Source of the DNA: Micropruina sonneratiae
GTDB lineage: Bacteria > Actinomycetota > Actinomycetes > Propionibacteriales > Propionibacteriaceae
Assembly: GCF_025972045.1 (NCBI RefSeq)
Contig: NZ_JAPDHX010000004.1
Location: 124,001-188,000, forward strand
Reading direction: 5' to 3'
Length of the DNA: 64,000 bases
Below are positions 18,652 through 26,816 of this stretch, piece after piece (the first letter of the stretch is position 1; every line of letters begins with the position of its first letter). The notes below the pieces were generated by a model, which was not told the DNA's origin, did not search any database, and was given only the letters and a program-made list of their open reading frames with translations. The position numbers were made by a program, and so were the translations under genes.

Positions 18652-19176
18652 TCAGTCGTCCAGTCGGGACAGGTCGATCCAGTGCCGCCCGCCCGAGAGT
18701 GCGCGCACAGCGGAGTCGATGTTGGCCGGCAGCGCGGTCAGGTAGTCCATCGGGACGGACGCCGAACGCCCGTCCCGGCCTTCGACCCTGAGCCGAGGCG
18801 ACCGACCGAGCCTGGACGGCGTGGCGCGGAAGGCGCCGATCTCGGGCCACGACAACCACAGGCCGGCCACCCAGACCCCAGCAGGAGTGGTGGCGAAGGC
18901 CGGACCGGTCACGACGTCCTTGGCGTCGCCGCGCGCCATCAGCAGGCCGGTCACCGACACGATCACCCACACCAGGCCGATCACCAGCGCGGAGCCGACC
19001 AGCCACGGCCCGAAGGCGCCCACCTGGTCGGCGAAGAAGTACCACACCGCCCCACCGATGGCCGTCGAGACGGCGGTGGAGATGAGTCGCTGGATCAGCA
19101 TCGAGCGCCAGCGCGCCACCTTGGCCTGGACGGCCTGGGGCGCGTAGAACACCACGTACTCGGCGACTCCGTTCAC
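18652..19176 (-). CDS. Small two-helix membrane protein
   Basis: A 174-residue protein with two hydrophobic segments (around residues 33-50 and 55-80) followed by a soluble tail ending in SGGRHWIDLSRLDD. The first part, MNGVAEYVVFYAPQAVQAKVARW, looks amphipathic. I do not recognise a family. Its ATG overlaps the TGA of the TrmH gene by four bases (ATGA), so translation is coupled to that gene and the two form an operon. Confidence 0.7.
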   Translation of the reverse strand: MNGVAEYVVFYAPQAVQAKVARWRSMLIQRLISTAVSTAIGGAVWYFFADQVGAFGPWLVGSALVIGLVWVIVSVTGLLMARGDAKDVVTGPAFATTPAGVWVAGLWLSWPEIGAFRATPSRLGRSPRLRVEGRDGRSASVPMDYLTALPANIDSAVRALSGGRHWIDLSRLDD

Positions 19177-19934
19177 GGCGCCATGGTAGTGGCGACGGTT
19201 CCCCGGCCGCCCCAGCGCAGGCTCCAGTGGTACATCGCGATCGCGGCCGCCGCACCCGCGTTGAGCGATCGGGTCGAGCCGTACTGGGTGATCGCGACCA
19301 GGGACTCACAACCGGCGATCACCTCGTCGGTGAGCCCCGGGCCCTCGGAACCGAACACCAGGCAGCACCGCTGCGGCAACTCGGCGGTCTCGAGCGGGAC
19401 CGAGCCGGGCAGGTTGTCCACCCCGACCGGGGTGAGCGCGTCGGCCTCCAGAACGGCCAGGAAACCGGCGACGTCGGCGTGGTGCTCGACGTGCAGGTAG
19501 CGGTCGGTGACCATCGCCCCGCGGCGGTTCCAACGCCGACGCCCGAGGATGTGCACCTTGGAGACGTTGAACGCGTTGGCCGTACGCACGATGGAACCGA
19601 TGTTGAAGTCGTGCTCCCAGTTCTGGATCGCCACCTCGAGCGGGTGTCGCCGGGTGTCGAGGTCGGCGACGATGGCGTCCAGCCGCCAGTAGCGGTAGCG
19701 GTCGGCCACGTTGCGGCGGTCGCCGTGGGCGAGCAGGTCGGGATCCAGCCGCGCATCCTGCGGCCAGGGTTGCGGATGCGGGCCCACCCCCACGTCCGGC
19801 GGGCCGGTGGGGTCGTCGAGGGAAGGGTCGTCGAGCGACGGGTCGATTGACGTCGCGGAGCCACCCGACGGCTGGGCCTCCGGTCCGGGCGACGTCGACC
19901 GAGCCGTCCGATACCCCTGCGCTTCTGGCTGCAC
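19173..19934 (-). CDS. TrmH/SpoU-family RNA 2'-O-methyltransferase
   Basis: SPOUT-fold RNA ribose methyltransferase. The three SpoU motifs are visible: NIGSIVRTANAF, CLVFGSEGPGLTDEV and STRSLNAGAAAAIAMYHW, which together make the knotted SAM site. An N-terminal low-complexity Pro/Asp-rich stretch of about 60 residues precedes the domain. The start is placed at the GTG at 19934; a longer frame would extend through the divergent DedA promoter. Target RNA (tRNA or rRNA) is unknown. The downstream membrane-protein gene overlaps it by four bases. Confidence 0.87.
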   Translation of the reverse strand: MQPEAQGYRTARSTSPGPEAQPSGGSATSIDPSLDDPSLDDPTGPPDVGVGPHPQPWPQDARLDPDLLAHGDRRNVADRYRYWRLDAIVADLDTRRHPLEVAIQNWEHDFNIGSIVRTANAFNVSKVHILGRRRWNRRGAMVTDRYLHVEHHADVAGFLAVLEADALTPVGVDNLPGSVPLETAELPQRCCLVFGSEGPGLTDEVIAGCESLVAITQYGSTRSLNAGAAAAIAMYHWSLRWGGRGTVATTMAP

Positions 19935-19944
19935 GAGGCCCCAC

Positions 19945-19960
19945 GGTATCCTGGCTGACC
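19945..19960. promoter_or_regulatory. Overlapping divergent promoters of TrmH and DedA genes
   Basis: TATCCT at 19947-19952 is a -10 element for the DedA gene, 8 bases before its GTG start. The same bases read on the other strand give GGATAC, a possible -10 element for the TrmH gene starting at 19934. The gap is only 26 bases, so the two polymerases would compete for one site. Confidence 0.5.
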
Positions 19961-20656
19961 GTGACCCTGCTTTCGCTGCTCGTGCCACTCCTGCTACCCG
20001 ACTGGATGGATCCGGAGTACCTCATCCACGCCCTGGGCAACTGGGCATTGTGGGGAGTGGCGCTCATCCTGATCATCGAGTGCTCGATCTTTCCGATCCT
20101 GCCCGGCGACTCCCTGCTGTTCACCGTGGGCATGTTCGTCGCCCTGACCCCGCCCGCCATCACCTTCCCCGGCATGAGCCAGCCGATGGTGCTGGTGGTG
20201 TCGTGCCTGGTGCTGATGGTCGCGGCCGTGCTGGGCAACGTGTTCGGCTACTACGTCGGCAGGTGGATCGGGCCGGCCATCTTCAAACCCCGCGAAGGCT
20301 TCTGGGGCAGGGTCTTCGATCCCAAGCGGGTGGACCAGACCCACGCGCTGATGGAGAGGTACGGCCCGCGCGCACTGGTGCTGGCCCGGTTCGTGCCGTT
20401 CGCACGCACGTTCATCACCCTGATCGCGGGCATCGGCCGGATGGACTTCCGCCGCTTCATCACCTGGACGGGTGTGGGTGCGGTGATCTGGGCCGCGGGG
20501 CTGACGGTGCTCGGCTACTTCCTCGGCACGATTCCGTTCATCAGCCACAACCTCGAACTGGTGCTGGTGATCATCGTGCTGATCTCGGTGGTTCCGATGC
20601 TGGTGGAGTACCTGCGTGAGCGGCACAAGCTCAAGAAGGAGGCGGCGGCCGACTGA
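19961..20656 (+). CDS. DedA-family membrane protein
   Basis: Polytopic inner-membrane protein of the DedA/SNARE-associated family, members of which help flip lipid carriers or maintain proton balance. The 231 residues include the family signatures ILPGDSLLFTVG near residue 46 and LARFVPFARTFITLIAG near residue 145, plus GYYVGRWIG. Four to six hydrophobic helices are visible. The GTG at 19961 is chosen because a TATCCT element precedes it by 8 bases; upstream in-frame starts would run across the divergent gene. Confidence 0.88.
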   Translation: MTLLSLLVPLLLPDWMDPEYLIHALGNWALWGVALILIIECSIFPILPGDSLLFTVGMFVALTPPAITFPGMSQPMVLVVSCLVLMVAAVLGNVFGYYVGRWIGPAIFKPREGFWGRVFDPKRVDQTHALMERYGPRALVLARFVPFARTFITLIAGIGRMDFRRFITWTGVGAVIWAAGLTVLGYFLGTIPFISHNLELVLVIIVLISVVPMLVEYLRERHKLKKEAAAD

Positions 20657-20684
20657 CCACGGCTGCCCCGCCCCCGCACATGAC

Positions 20685-20712
20685 GACGGCCCCGGAACTC
20701 TCCGGGGCCGTC
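20685..20712. terminator. Hairpin terminator between DedA gene and LemA gene
   Basis: A perfect 12-bp stem (GACGGCCCCGGA at 20685-20696 with its complement at 20701-20712) and an ACTC loop, followed by TGTGCTG. It lies between convergent genes and probably ends both transcripts. Confidence 0.75.
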
Positions 20713-20725
20713 TGTGCTGTGCGGG

Positions 20726-21637
20726 TCAGGTCTGAGGCGGGGTGTAGCCGCCCTGCTGCGGCTGGTTGCCCTGGCCCTGCTGCGGCTGCTGCCCGGGCTG
20801 GCCGTACTGCTGCGGCTGCTGGCCGTACTGCTGCGGCTGCTGGCCGTACTGCTGTGGCTGCTGGCCGTACTGCTGGGGCTGCTGGTCGTACTGCGGCTGC
20901 TGGCCCTGGTTGAACTCGCCGGGCGCCGGCGCGGAGTAATTCTGGCCCTGGTAGGCCTGGGGGTTCGGCAGGTCGCTGGACGACGTGGGCGCGGCGTTCA
21001 ACTGGGCGTTGGTCGGTTCGGCGGGCGACTGTGCCGAGTCGCCGCGGTAACTGATCTCGCCGAAGTTCACGTCGGGAGCGCGGCGCACCTCGGCATCGTT
21101 GACCTCGAAGTAGGTCGCCTTCTCGAACTTGTACATGCCGGCCAGGATGTTGGACGGGAACGAGTCGACCTTGGTGTTGTAGTTGCGCACATTGGCGTTG
21201 TAGAAACGGCGTCCGGCGGCGATCCGGTCCTCGGTCTCGACCAGTTCACGCTGCAGTTCGAGGAAGTTCTGGTTGCTCTGCAACTGGGGGTACGCCTCGA
21301 CGCTGACGATCAGGTTGCGAACCGCCGCGGAGAGCTGCTCCTCGGCCTGGGCCCGCTGCTCGGCGGTGCCGCCCTGCTGGGCGAGCGCGGCCGCCTGATT
21401 GCGCATCCGGGTCACGCCCTCGAGGGTGTTCCGCTCGTGGGCGGCGTAGGCGCGCACCGTTTCCACCAGTCGGGGGATCAGGTCGTAGCGGCGGTTCAGT
21501 TCGACGTCGATCTGACGCCAGGATTCCTGGATCATGTTCCGGTCGCGCTGGAAGCCGTTGTACAGCGACACCGCGTACAGGCCGATCAGAACGGCGATGA
21601 CCACCAGGATCACCAGGAACCACAAAATGCCTTCCAT
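20726..21637 (-). CDS. LemA-family membrane protein with Gln/Tyr-rich tail
   Basis: LemA domain protein: one N-terminal transmembrane helix (GILWFLVILVVIAVLIGLYA) followed by the coiled helical LemA domain with WRQIDVELNRRYDLIPRLVE, ETEDRIAAGRRFYNANVR and YFEVNDAE. Function in bacteria is unknown. The last hundred or so residues are unusual: a Pro/Gln/Tyr/Gly tail with tandem GQQPQQY units, likely disordered. The ATG at 21637 has AAGGAG six bases upstream; an in-frame TTG within that site is rejected. A TAGGCT -10 candidate lies at 21671-21676, giving a short leader. Confidence 0.87.
   Translation of the reverse strand: MEGILWFLVILVVIAVLIGLYAVSLYNGFQRDRNMIQESWRQIDVELNRRYDLIPRLVETVRAYAAHERNTLEGVTRMRNQAAALAQQGGTAEQRAQAEEQLSAAVRNLIVSVEAYPQLQSNQNFLELQRELVETEDRIAAGRRFYNANVRNYNTKVDSFPSNILAGMYKFEKATYFEVNDAEVRRAPDVNFGEISYRGDSAQSPAEPTNAQLNAAPTSSSDLPNPQAYQGQNYSAPAPGEFNQGQQPQYDQQPQQYGQQPQQYGQQPQQYGQQPQQYGQPGQQPQQGQGNQPQQGGYTPPQT
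20801..20884. repeat. Four tandem 21-bp coding repeats in the LemA tail
   Basis: Four consecutive 21-base units, each beginning GCCGTACTGCTG on the plus strand, encode the GQQPQQY heptad on the minus strand; units three and four carry single changes. A fifth, 18-base degenerate unit follows. Copy number could vary by slippage. Confidence 0.8.
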
Positions 21638-21823
21638 GGGCAACTCCTTGTCGTGGAAAGGTTCGCGGCCAGCCTAACCGTTCACCACGTCATTGCCGCG
21701 AGACGTGCGCGCACGCCTGTCCGGGGATGTCCCGGGGACGCCGATCGAGCGCCGGGTACGCCGCACACCGACTCGCGTTCCGGGTACGGGGAGCGCCGGC
21801 GAACGGCCGCAGCGCCCGGCGGC

Positions 21824-22369
21824 TCAGGCCAGGTCGAGGTCGACCAGGTCGAGGGCGTAGCGGTAGGGCACGCCCGCCTCGGCCTCGATCCGTTCGGCCG
21901 CACCGGTGCCCCGGTCGACGATCACCGCGACACCCACCACTTCGCCGCCCTCGGCTCGGACGGCCTCCACGGCCTCCAGAGGCGAACCGCCGGTGGTGGA
22001 GGTGTCCTCGACGACCAGCACCCGGCGTCCGTCGACCGAAGCCCCCTCGATCCGGCGTTGCATGCCGTGCGCCTTCGCCTGCTTGCGGATGACGATGGCG
22101 TCCAACCGGCCACCGGCGGCGGCGCGGGCGTGCATCATGGCGGTGGCCACCGGGTCGGCGCCCATCGTCATGCCGCCGACGACGTCGAACTCCCAGTCGG
22201 CGACCAGGTCGTTCATCACCCGGCCGACCAGCGGGGCGGCAGCCCCGTTCAGCGTCACCCGCCGCATGTCGACGTAGTAGTCGGCCTTCGTGCCCGAGGT
22301 GAGCGTGACCCGGCCACGCACCACCGCCAGCGCCTTCGTCTGTTCGATCAGTTCGTCACGATCCGCCAT
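21824..22369 (-). CDS. pyrE: Orotate phosphoribosyltransferase
   Basis: Pyrimidine synthesis enzyme adding phosphoribose to orotate to make OMP. The PRPP-binding signature is VLVVEDTSTTGGSPLEAV near residue 118; the N-terminal TLTSGTKADYYVDMRRVTL contacts orotate. About 181 residues. The ATG at 22369 follows TAGGGT (22377-22382) by 7 bases, so the mRNA is likely leaderless, though GTGAGGGCC could act as a weak ribosome-binding site. The 186-base gap downstream (21638-21823) holds the LemA promoter and nothing else I can identify. Confidence 0.95.
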   Translation of the reverse strand: MADRDELIEQTKALAVVRGRVTLTSGTKADYYVDMRRVTLNGAAAPLVGRVMNDLVADWEFDVVGGMTMGADPVATAMMHARAAAGGRLDAIVIRKQAKAHGMQRRIEGASVDGRRVLVVEDTSTTGGSPLEAVEAVRAEGGEVVGVAVIVDRGTGAAERIEAEAGVPYRYALDLVDLDLA

Positions 22370-22397
22370 GGCCCTCACCCTAGACGCGCCAGGGCAC

Positions 22398-23092
22398 TCA
22401 CTTGGTGAGGGTCTCGATCAGCTCGCCGAACGCGATCGAGCGCTCGGGTGAGTGGAAGAAGTTGCGGCAGGTGACGAGCGTGATCAGCGCCTGGGTGGGC
22501 TCGGGCGCCTCCCGCTCGGTGCCGGGCGGGGTGGGCACCGGATCGATCACCCAGGTCTCGGACTTGTCGACGGTCAGGTCCTTGGCCGAGCTGGTGAGGG
22601 CGCAGATGAAGATCTTCTTCCGGGTCTCGACCACGACTCGTGCGCCGGGTTTGAGATCGAGCAGCTGCACGAAGGGTCCGGACGCCCCGCGGTGCCCGGC
22701 GACGGCGAAATTGCCGATCGCCCCGGGGGCCGCCGTGTGGTCGAACCAGCCGACTCCTGCGTTGAGGGCGTCCTCGCTGGTGCCGGTCATCACGGCGACC
22801 TCGACGTCGTCGCCGAACTCGGGGATGCGCAGCAGGGCGACCGCGTTGTCGGGGATCTTGGACGACGGGGTGCGGCCCTCCCCCCACTGCTTCCTCACCT
22901 CGTCGACGCGCTGTTGAGCGGCCTTGGTGTCCATAACCGGATTGAAGTAGGCGTCCCAGACTACAGCCCGAGGAAGGTCATTCCGGTCACCAGCATCAGC
23001 ACGCCGAGCACGGTGAGCCAACCACCGCGCCGGCGGCGCGGCTGCTCGTCCGGCGGCGGCGCCGGACGGGTCAACGTATCTGTCTCCCTCAC
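22398..23092 (-). CDS. Class E sortase, anchor and catalytic domain in different frames
   Basis: Transpeptidase that would attach proteins to the cell wall. The catalytic domain is complete in one frame: VAGHRGASGPFVQLLDL with the catalytic His, TLVTCRNFFHSPER with the catalytic Cys and nearby Arg. Its last in-frame ATG is at 22934. The expected N-terminal anchor (RRRRGGWLTVLGVLMLVTG) is present just upstream but in another frame that hits TAG at 22961-22963; a -1 shift there would give a normal sequence, LGLVVWDAYFNP. Either a one-base deletion has broken the gene, or a soluble 178-residue enzyme is made from the internal ATG. No LPXTG-type substrate is visible in the window. Confidence 0.7.
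22961..23092 (-). CDS. 43-codon frame holding the sortase membrane anchor
   Basis: From a GTG at 23092 this frame reads VRETDTLTRPAPPPDE, an arginine cluster and a 20-residue hydrophobic helix, then stops at TAG. The pattern of Pro-rich cytoplasmic tail, basic cluster and helix is what the N-terminus of class E sortases looks like. It is therefore best read as the first exon-like piece of the frameshifted sortase rather than an independent gene. Confidence 0.55.
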   Translation of the reverse strand: MRETDTLTRPAPPPDEQPRRRRGGWLTVLGVLMLVTGMTFLGL

Positions 23093-23158
23093 CCGCCCAT
23101 TGTGGAGACGCGCACCGGCGGCAACAAATCACCGGCCCGGTGACATCGGCCGGGCTCG

Positions 23159-23971
23159 TCAGGTGTACCAGCTGCGCCCGTTCGCGGGTGCGTGCGAATC
23201 GCGGGGGGCGTCGTCGGTGAAGGGCTCCGCCGCGCCGAGCCAGCGACGCAACGGCGCCCCGGCCAGGGCGCGGTAGCCGAACAGGGCCAGCCGGGCGGAG
23301 TTCTCCAGCTCGGCCACCGGCAGCGGCGTCCGGGACGCCACCGCCACCAGGTTGCCGTAGCGGCGTCCCTTCCACACCGCGGTCTCCGCGGTCACCAGCA
23401 CGTGCCGCAGGGACGTGGCGAGGCCCGCCAGGCAGCTGCGGGACCAAACGAACGGCGCCTCGTCGGCAAGGTTCATCACCAGCACCCCGTCGGCGCGCAA
23501 CACCCGGGCCGCGTCGGCGAAGAACTCCGCGGTGGCCAGCGACCCGGGCACGTGCAGGCCGTCGAAGGCGTCCACTACGAGGGCGTCGGCGTAGCTGTCG
23601 GGCATGGCCGCCACGCCGCTGCGGCCGTCGGTCTCGCGCACCTTGATGCCCGACCGCTTCTCCAGCGGCAGCTTGCGGCGCACCTCGGCGAGCAACTCGG
23701 CGTCCGGTTCGCAGACCACCTGCGCCGTCCCGGGCCGCACGGCCGCCACCCAGCGCGGCAGCGTCATGCCGCCGCCACCCAGGTGCACCACCCGCTGACG
23801 TGGTTCGGCCGGACGCCGCAACACCGTTGCCCGCAGCACCTCGGAGATCCGCTGCACGTACTCGAACTCCAGCCGCAGCGGATCGTCGGGATCCACCCAG
23901 GACTGCTGGGTGGCACCGGTGCGCACCAGGAACGCGCCGCGCACCTCCCGGTCGGGCTCGACCCGGCTCAC
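23159..23971 (-). CDS. Spermidine-synthase-like protein
   Basis: Class I methyltransferase-fold protein of the polyamine aminopropyltransferase type. VVHLGGGGMTLPRWV is the nucleotide-binding loop, and VVDAFDGLHVPGSLATAEFF matches the catalytic-acid region of spermidine synthases. The 270 residues lack the N-terminal beta-hairpin domain of true SpeE, so the reaction is uncertain; many actinobacterial relatives have unknown substrates. Its GTG start overlaps the stop of the CPBP gene upstream by four bases (GTGA), so the two are translationally coupled. Confidence 0.7.
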   Translation of the reverse strand: MSRVEPDREVRGAFLVRTGATQQSWVDPDDPLRLEFEYVQRISEVLRATVLRRPAEPRQRVVHLGGGGMTLPRWVAAVRPGTAQVVCEPDAELLAEVRRKLPLEKRSGIKVRETDGRSGVAAMPDSYADALVVDAFDGLHVPGSLATAEFFADAARVLRADGVLVMNLADEAPFVWSRSCLAGLATSLRHVLVTAETAVWKGRRYGNLVAVASRTPLPVAELENSARLALFGYRALAGAPLRRWLGAAEPFTDDAPRDSHAPANGRSWYT

Positions 23972-24558
23972 CGCAGCACCAGAGCGACCAGGCCGGCGAG
24001 CAGGTTGCCGGCGCCGTGGGCGGCCCAGGACAGCAGCAGCGACCCGGTGCGCTGCCGCAGCCAGCCGGCCAGGAAGGCCGAGCCGACACCGAGCACCATC
24101 GCGACGAGCGCGGCCGCCGGCTCGCGATCGACGAACAGCCAGTGCATCACCAGCCGCAGCACGCCGCAGGCCAGCGCCTGGAGGACGTTGGCCACCAACG
24201 GTCCGGACCGGCGCTCACCCAGCCAGCGCAGCAGGAAGCCGCGGAAGAACAGCTCCTCGGCCAGTGCCGTCTGGAACACAGCAGTCACTGCGACGGCCAG
24301 CACCACGGCCAGGCCGGAGCCGGTCGACGTCCAGGGGCCCGTCCCGCCGATCAACGCCCCACCGAAGAAGCCGAGACCGCAGACCACCGTTGCCGCCAGC
24401 ACCAGGGGGTCACGGCCGTCGGTCACGGGGGTGAACCCGAGCCAGCGCAGGAAGGACCCATCGGGCCGGGACGCCTGCAACCACCAGGCGAGCGGCACCA
24501 GCGCGAACACCGCGACCTGGGCAGGCACGCCGACGAGTAGCGTTGTCAGCAGGTCCAC
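23968..24558 (-). CDS. CPBP-family intramembrane glutamic protease
   Basis: Polytopic membrane protein of the Abi/CAAX-prenyl-protease-like family. The motif EELFFRGFLLRWL near residue 95 gives the paired glutamates and arginine, and SWAAHGAGNLLAG near the C-terminus gives the His and Asn of the last conserved motif. About 196 residues and six hydrophobic segments. The start is a GTG at 24558; longer frames would cross the promoter of the divergent membrane-protein gene. Roles proposed for the family include peptide processing and self-immunity; here there is no bacteriocin gene nearby. Confidence 0.82.
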   Translation of the reverse strand: MDLLTTLLVGVPAQVAVFALVPLAWWLQASRPDGSFLRWLGFTPVTDGRDPLVLAATVVCGLGFFGGALIGGTGPWTSTGSGLAVVLAVAVTAVFQTALAEELFFRGFLLRWLGERRSGPLVANVLQALACGVLRLVMHWLFVDREPAAALVAMVLGVGSAFLAGWLRQRTGSLLLSWAAHGAGNLLAGLVALVLR

Positions 24559-24606
24559 TGCTCCAGTGTGGGGCCATAGAGTGTGCTCAACCCTCAGGGA
24601 GGACCC

Positions 24607-24987
24607 ATGAACTCGGAAAAGGTCATCTTCGGCTTCTTCATCACGCTCGCCGCGAGCCTCAACTTCGGGTTCTGGACCGGCGAGATGGATCGCATCGAGT
24701 TGCACAACGTGTGGGAGCTGGCCGGGGCGATCGTGGTCAGCCTGATCGCCACCGTGCTCAAGTTCGGCGACCGCACCCAGCTCGGGGCCGTCCATCTGGC
24801 CACCTCGCTCGTCGCCGACGTCCAGCTGATCGCCGGCGCGGTCATCTGGACCTGGGCGGCCACGTCGCCGGGCGGCCTGACCCCGGCCGACATGGCGCTG
24901 GTCGTGTCGATGTCGGGCGGGGCGCTGTTGGCGAACCTGATCTCGGTGGTGCTGATGATCTCCGAAATCATCACCGCGCGCCGCTAG
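24607..24987 (+). CDS. Small membrane protein (DUF6394-like) upstream of ion channel
   Basis: 126 residues with three or four hydrophobic helices. It begins MNSEKVIFGFFITLAASLNF and has the well-ordered segment VVSLIATVLKFGDRTQLGA followed by HLATSLVADVQLIAG. The pattern resembles DUF6394 as I remember it, but I cannot confirm this. The ATG has AGGGAGG just upstream. The next gene, an RCK-gated channel, starts 17 bases downstream, so this may be an accessory subunit of that channel; that is inference from operon structure. Confidence 0.6.
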   Translation: MNSEKVIFGFFITLAASLNFGFWTGEMDRIELHNVWELAGAIVVSLIATVLKFGDRTQLGAVHLATSLVADVQLIAGAVIWTWAATSPGGLTPADMALVVSMSGGALLANLISVVLMISEIITARR

Positions 24988-25004
24988 GCGATCCGAAGGG
25001 CGCC

Positions 25005-26729
25005 ATGAACGACGTCATGTACCTGTTCCTGCGGCGGATGCGGGTGCCGCTGGTGCTGGTCATCATGCTCTACACGGTCAGCGTGTTCGGCCTGGCGATC
25101 GTGCCCGGCCAGGACGACGCCGGCAACCCCACGCCGGGCATGGGCCTGTTCAACGCCTTCTACGTCATCAGCTACACCGCCACCACGATCGGCTTCGGTG
25201 AGCTGCCGCACCCCTACTCGCCGATCCAGCGGATGTGGATGACGCTGTCCATCTACCTGACGGTGACCGGCTGGTCGTACGCGGTCGTGACCGTCGTGGG
25301 CCTGCTGCAGGAGCCGGCCTTCCAGAACGCGCTGCGCCAAGGCCGGTACGCGCGCCGCATCCGCAACCTGCGCGAGCCGTTCTACATCGTGTGCGGGGTC
25401 GGCGAGACCGGCACCCTGGTCTGTCACGGCCTCGACCGGCTCGGGCTGCGGTTCGTGGTGATCGACTCCGACGCCAGCCGGATCGAGCAGATCAAGCTGG
25501 AAGGTTTCCAGGCCGACCCGCCGACGGTGATCGCGGACGCGTCCCAGCCCGGCAATTTGACCGGCGCCGGACTGCTCTCCCCGCACTGCCGCGGCGTGAT
25601 GGCCCTGGCCGTGGACGACGCCGCCAACCGGGCGATCGCCGTCACCGCCCGGCTGCTCCGGCCGGGCCTGCCGGTGATGGCCCGGGTCGGCGACGCCAAC
25701 ACCGACCACTCGATGGGCGCCTTCGGCGGCGACATGGTGACCAACCCGTTCGAACGCTTCTCGACGTACCTGGCCCTCGCGGTGGCGCGCCCCGAGCGGT
25801 ACCGGATGGGACAGATCCTGACCGGCTTTCCCGGCGACGACCTGCCGGAGCTGCACCACCCCCCGCGAGGGCACTGGATCATGTGCGGCTACGGCCGCTT
25901 CGGGCACGGCGTCAAGGAGGCGCTGACCCGGGCCGGCAACGAGGTCACGGTGATCGACAAGCTGCACTACGGCGAGGAGGGAGTCGACATCGAGGGCACC
26001 GGCACCGAGTCGGCGAGCCTGCGCCAGGCCGGCATCGAGAATGCCGTCGGAATCGTGGCCGGCAACGCCAGCGACCTGAAGAACCTGGCCATCGCACTGC
26101 TCGCCCGCGACCTCAAGCCCGACATCTTCGTCGTCACCCGGCAGAACCAGATCAGCAACACGAGCCTGTTCGAAGCGTTCCACGACGACCTGTGCATGCA
26201 GCCCAGCCGCATCGTCGCCCGGGAGTTCCTGGCCCTGATCACCACCCCGCTGCTGGCCCGGTTCCGCTACGAGATCCGGGGGGCGTCGGAGAAGTGGAGC
26301 GCCGAGCTGGCGCAGGCGTTGTCGTACCTCAACGCCGGCTACGTGCCCGAACTGTGGGGCGTCACCATCGACACCGAGCACGCCGGTGCGGTAGTGGACG
26401 CGATCACCCATCGGCACTGGGTCAACGTCGGCCACCTGTTGGTCGACCCCTACGACTATGAGAAGCCGGCCAACGCGCTGGTGCTGATGGTGCTGCGCGG
26501 CGACGACAGCGAGATCCTCCCCACCACCGCCTACCAGCTCGAGGTCGGTGACCGGCTGTTGATCGCCGGCTCGCGCGAGGCCGCCCGCCGGCTCGAGCTC
26601 GCCATGAACAACCCGAATGTGCTGTATTACGTCCGCACCGGCCGCGAACGCGGCGGCGGCTGGATCTGGCACGAACTGCGTTCGGTCAAGCGTCGCTGGA
26701 TCAAGCACCGGGCGACGCGCGGGCACTGA
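25005..26729 (+). CDS. Two-helix ion channel with two RCK (TrkA-N) domains
   Basis: 574-residue membrane channel. Residues 1-110 contain two transmembrane helices around a pore loop with the filter TATTIGFGELPH, close to the potassium signature TVGYG. Two Rossmann-type RCK domains follow: IVCGVGETGTLVCHGLDRLG (about residue 127) and IMCGYGRFGHGVKEAL (about residue 290), each with a downstream acidic residue for nucleotide binding (VIDSD, VIDK). A TrkA-C-like region ends the protein (YQLEVGDRLLIAGS). Fusing both RCK domains in one chain resembles the Kch/GsuK type. The filter is IGFGE rather than VGYGD, so ion selectivity should not be assumed. Confidence 0.83.
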   Translation: MNDVMYLFLRRMRVPLVLVIMLYTVSVFGLAIVPGQDDAGNPTPGMGLFNAFYVISYTATTIGFGELPHPYSPIQRMWMTLSIYLTVTGWSYAVVTVVGLLQEPAFQNALRQGRYARRIRNLREPFYIVCGVGETGTLVCHGLDRLGLRFVVIDSDASRIEQIKLEGFQADPPTVIADASQPGNLTGAGLLSPHCRGVMALAVDDAANRAIAVTARLLRPGLPVMARVGDANTDHSMGAFGGDMVTNPFERFSTYLALAVARPERYRMGQILTGFPGDDLPELHHPPRGHWIMCGYGRFGHGVKEALTRAGNEVTVIDKLHYGEEGVDIEGTGTESASLRQAGIENAVGIVAGNASDLKNLAIALLARDLKPDIFVVTRQNQISNTSLFEAFHDDLCMQPSRIVAREFLALITTPLLARFRYEIRGASEKWSAELAQALSYLNAGYVPELWGVTIDTEHAGAVVDAITHRHWVNVGHLLVDPYDYEKPANALVLMVLRGDDSEILPTTAYQLEVGDRLLIAGSREAARRLELAMNNPNVLYYVRTGRERGGGWIWHELRSVKRRWIKHRATRGH

Positions 26730-26816
26730 GCCGGGACGAGACGGCACGGGAATCCCGTGGATCCGACCAGCGGAGCGAGAGCCCTACCTGGCCCGCTCCG
26801 GCCCGTCGGTTGGGAG

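Noticed and set aside
20680-20913. Leu/Ala/Arg-rich repeat frame or possible CRISPR-like array
   Set aside because: The regular 21-bp units are the coding repeats of the LemA tail on the other strand; there are no spacers.
22935-24089. Long N-terminal extension of the sortase frame
   Set aside because: It runs antisense-like through the spermidine-synthase-like gene in another frame and contains no signal or domain. The anchor is found in a different frame immediately upstream.
26740-26760. CACGGGA/TCCCGTG symmetry after the channel gene
   Set aside because: The arms have a one-base centre and cannot form a hairpin loop; too short to call a terminator.
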